This document shows, in pieces, positions 61,507 through 64,000 of a DNA stretch of 64,000 bases (its first letter is position 1; the number at the start of each line of letters is the position of its first letter). The notes beneath the pieces were generated by a model. It worked only from the letters and a program-made list of their open reading frames with translations, did no database searches and was not told the origin of the DNA. The stretch comes from an uncultured Oligoflexia bacterium (GTDB lineage Bacteria > Bdellovibrionota > Bacteriovoracia > Bacteriovoracales > Bacteriovoracaceae). Where the stretch lies: positions 1 through 64,000 of the forward strand of contig CAKZJW010000030.1 in NCBI GenBank assembly GCA_937120495.1, given 5' to 3'. The position numbers and the translations under genes are program-made.

Positions 61507-63693
61507 TTAAAGTTGTTCTAATAAGTATGTAGAGTCTGAACAGTAAGATTGAATATAATCACTAGTATCATCAGCGTAATTTACCTTAATATTTATTATT
61601 CCTTGCTCTTCACCCAGGATGAATACTTTTTCTGTATCTGCACTTAGGTCCGTATAGAAAAGACCATCTTTATCTAACATTTTAGCTTGAACACGCATTC
61701 CAAAGTCACTGGCTTTACCATTGAAAAGAATCTCTTTTGCACTCTTTGCAAGATTAAGTTGAACCACACATTGTGAATTCACACTTCCAAGAGAGAATTG
61801 ATCTAGAACATAACGCATATAAGATTCACTTGGAACTTTTACAAATTCATTATTCCATCGACCTATAAAAACAGGCTCTTTTAGGTGGCTTAATCTAACA
61901 TATGAGCGTGTTCCACTAGGATATGTAACCTTCTTATACTTAAATTTATTCGTCGTAAGCTTTGTCGCTTTTTCATCGAATGTAAGCCCTTCTAGTTCTT
62001 TTGCATCAAGATTTAATGGATGAATCGTTTTTGAAAGTAAATTTTCTTCAAAAAGATCAAATTCATCATCTCTTTTTTCAATATAAAAATTTGGCTCGTA
62101 ATAAATCTCTTCTCTTTCAAGATGAATAATTTTACTTACGATACTATTGTCAGTTTTCTTAAAAGATATAATTGAGTTTCCGGCCTTAACACCTATATAT
62201 AGGATATAATTAAAGTCAGAGTCATCTCTATTAACTACTTTATGGTTTGAGCTTAAAAATAGTTTCGCTTGATAATTGGCATCAATATCTGTGTCTTCTG
62301 TCTCTTTATCAAGTTCAATTAAAAGATGAGCTCCAGTTGATTGAATATTTTGAGTACTCAAAATTTCAGAGAACTTATCAATTGAAAAAACAGGTACACT
62401 AGCAACTGTTTCTCCGTTTTCTAAAATCATATCAAAACTAGTTGGAATATTTCCTCTTGAAAGAATCGTCGCTCTTCTTATTGAGTTTGAATTATTTAGA
62501 ACACTTGAAAGTACAACCTCTCCAGTTCCATCATCTTGAAGAATATCATCTTGATCATCACTGAATCTGACTTCAAAATTTCTTAAATCATCTTTTGAAC
62601 CTGCACTATATGCTTGAAGGATATAGTCAGAAATCACTTTTGTATTTCTTTTTTCTGCAAGATAAGCCTTAACTTCGCCTTCTGCCACTTTTTTGTAATT
62701 TGGATTAAATCCTGTCTTCTCTAATAATTTACTTTCAGCTTTATTAGACTCTTGGCTCTTTATTAACTCTCTATCTAATAGAGCAAGTTGGTATGAGTCT
62801 GAGTTACTGTTATTTTGTTTTTTTGTTTTAGTCTTTTTCTCATTCTTCATATTAATTGGTAGAGCTTTTGTTATTTTTACATTGGTAATTGTGCTCGATA
62901 CTTTTTTAACCTCTTCCACTTTTTCAGTCATTTTTTTAAATTTCTGATTTTCATCTGGTGGTGAGTAGTCAAAAAATACCAAATCATCTTGCTTTGACTT
63001 TTTTACACCTTCGTTTAGATCATAAACAACTTCCGTTGTTTTCTTTGGTTCTAAACTAACTTCTGCTTTTTCAAAAACTTTTTCATTTGCAGAAAGAGTA
63101 GTTGAAATTTGATCAGAATTTTTTGGTGCAACAATAAGCTTTTCTTTATTAATAGAAATCTCATCTTTAGCAAGTTGAATTACACTTTTACTCGGTTGGT
63201 ATTCATTTACATTAATTGTAATAGACGACCAATTTGTACTTTCAATTTTTTTTGAAATTACCTTAGTAAGCTTTACCGGCTCTGTAATTGATAGGTTATA
63301 ATCATCTTTTTTTATTATATCGTTTTTTGTAATTTCAAACTTTCTTCTCTTTAGTTTAAATGAATCTATTTCTGTTATCTTTTTTTCGATAACAATGTTT
63401 TTAACAATAGTTTCATCTAAATCTTCGGCAAAGTTTTCCTCTACATCATTGATATTATAAAAATCTAGGCTTTCAAGTTCTTCGAAATCCTGTTGTGATA
63501 TTAAATTTTCTTCTTTTTTAGGTGCTGAATTTATTGTTTTAACTACTTGTAAAACTTCTTTTTTTACAATTGTAAATTTCTTTGTAGAGCCCTTGTTAAA
63601 GGACTTTTCGAAGGCTGCATCATCAAAAAACTTTACCGAAAATAACGATAAAAATGCAAAGAAAAATGTTAATAAAGATAGTTTTAATTTCAT
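61507..63693 (-). CDS. Large envelope-anchored protein, hypothetical
   Basis: A 728-aa protein starting with a signal/anchor helix (about 5-22). Residues 25-310 are low-complexity, rich in Lys, Glu, Ser, Thr and Asn, with no cysteines, and probably disordered. From about 340 to the end the sequence is ordered and beta-rich, with repeated short strands (FEVRFSDDQDD, VYLF-type) and a single disulfide possible between C663 and C719 (approximate positions). No family is recognised. It converges on the MltD-like gene with an 8-base gap. A stalk-and-head envelope protein is the most that can be said. Confidence 0.65.
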   Translation of the reverse strand: MKLKLSLLTFFFAFLSLFSVKFFDDAAFEKSFNKGSTKKFTIVKKEVLQVVKTINSAPKKEENLISQQDFEELESLDFYNINDVEENFAEDLDETIVKNIVIEKKITEIDSFKLKRRKFEITKNDIIKKDDYNLSITEPVKLTKVISKKIESTNWSSITINVNEYQPSKSVIQLAKDEISINKEKLIVAPKNSDQISTTLSANEKVFEKAEVSLEPKKTTEVVYDLNEGVKKSKQDDLVFFDYSPPDENQKFKKMTEKVEEVKKVSSTITNVKITKALPINMKNEKKTKTKKQNNSNSDSYQLALLDRELIKSQESNKAESKLLEKTGFNPNYKKVAEGEVKAYLAEKRNTKVISDYILQAYSAGSKDDLRNFEVRFSDDQDDILQDDGTGEVVLSSVLNNSNSIRRATILSRGNIPTSFDMILENGETVASVPVFSIDKFSEILSTQNIQSTGAHLLIELDKETEDTDIDANYQAKLFLSSNHKVVNRDDSDFNYILYIGVKAGNSIISFKKTDNSIVSKIIHLEREEIYYEPNFYIEKRDDEFDLFEENLLSKTIHPLNLDAKELEGLTFDEKATKLTTNKFKYKKVTYPSGTRSYVRLSHLKEPVFIGRWNNEFVKVPSESYMRYVLDQFSLGSVNSQCVVQLNLAKSAKEILFNGKASDFGMRVQAKMLDKDGLFYTDLSADTEKVFILGEEQGIINIKVNYADDTSDYIQSYCSDSTYLLEQL

Positions 63694-63801
63694 ATATGTT
63701 CTACTATTTTAACTCGTGAACAAAATTTATAAAAGCCAAAACAAGCTAATACTGCGTCTTTGTGAATAGCCACTCACTGAATAGTCAAAAAGGAAGATAA
63801 T

Positions 63802-64000
63802 TTGAAAATTAAAAATGTAGAAATAAAAGCAAAAACTGAATACCCAAACAAAGTCATTGATAAACTTAAAAGTTTAAATGCCGACTACAGAGGCTGCGAT
63901 ACACAGATAGATACTTACTTTAATATTCAATCAGGAAGACTAAAACTTCGACAAGGAAATATAGAAAACTCACTTATCTTTTATAATAGGGAAAATACAA
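63802..64000 (+). CDS. CYTH-domain protein (partial, runs off the window)
   Basis: The frame opens at TTG (63802) with AGGA 6-7 bases upstream and continues to the window end (66 complete codons). The product begins MKIKNVEIKAKTEY, then QIDTYFNIQSGRLKLRQGN. These fit the CYTH family: E-x-K at strand 1 (metal/triphosphate contacts), the D-x-Y-F strand and the GRLKLR motif. CYTH members are class IV adenylyl cyclases, thiamine triphosphatases or inorganic tripolyphosphatases; which one cannot be told from this fragment. Confidence 0.75.
   Translation, partial: MKIKNVEIKAKTEYPNKVIDKLKSLNADYRGCDTQIDTYFNIQSGRLKLRQGNIENSLIFYNRENT

Noticed and set aside
1..64000. CRISPR array, prophage or replication origin
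   Set aside because: No regularly spaced direct repeats, phage structural genes or DnaA-box cluster were seen on either strand.

Overview
The window is about two-thirds A+T by eye and gene-dense, with no gene-free gap above about 150 bases. It looks like chromosome of a Gram-negative member of Bdellovibrionota, most like the Bacteriovorax/Halobacteriovorax predators. This placement is inferred from the AT-rich coding style, the many small lipoproteins and outer-membrane beta-barrels, PilZ-like and DUF4388-like modules, and the peptidoglycan-handling genes; no rRNA or species marker is present. I see no insertion sequence, integrase, phage block, CRISPR array or replication origin. One tRNA (Gln, UUG) is present.

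Layout. 1-6.9 kb, mostly minus strand: lipA with a small partner, an NTF2-like lipoprotein and a membrane PilZ-like protein; a lone 2[4Fe-4S] ferredoxin (plus strand); a pseudo-M48 lipoprotein coupled to an AmgK/MurU-type pair that would recycle cell-wall amino sugars; a LysM lipoprotein; a deoxynucleoside kinase. 7.0-14.3 kb, plus strand: an outer-membrane protein, a 44-codon lipoprotein, folK, acyl-CoA dehydrogenase and etfBA ending at a strong terminator, then a DUF374 acyltransferase, a CTP-dependent lipid kinase and sdaA. 14.3-17.9 kb, minus: a secreted basic protein, then the operon mrp - DUF4388-like - ribbon-helix-helix - PilZ-like. 18.0-24.2 kb: a HAMP-like membrane protein and a soluble lytic transglycosylase; tRNA-Gln/prs/pth/ychF (minus); lgt. 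24.2-38.6 kb: a class A PBP, porin-like and secreted proteins, then a long plus-strand run (beta-barrel, CFI-box protein, LptF/G permease, def, fmt, rpe, hutH, N2227-like methyltransferase).

38.6-46.5 kb is the most unusual part: a minus-strand cassette (406-aa heme protein, DUF1588-like; atypical lipoprotein; Tat-exported DUF1501-like protein; lipoprotein with duplicated CxxCH modules) next to plus-strand genes for an LspA signal peptidase fused to a HAMP-like module, a beta-barrel with an N-terminal CxxCH heme site, and a repeat/barrel protein. It lies between hutH and hutUI.

46.5-64 kb: hutU-hutI, a TlpA-like thioredoxin, a solitary prepilin-like protein, glpK, a tightly coupled minus-strand operon (HTH regulator, outer-membrane protein, AGCS symporter, ligA, radA), a patatin phospholipase with an MltD-like transglycosylase, a large envelope protein and the start of a CYTH-domain gene.

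Together the window mixes housekeeping (translation initiation, nucleotide supply, DNA repair), amino-acid catabolism (serine, histidine), lipid oxidation and phospholipid turnover, and a rich envelope and peptidoglycan repertoire that would suit a predator living on prey polymers.
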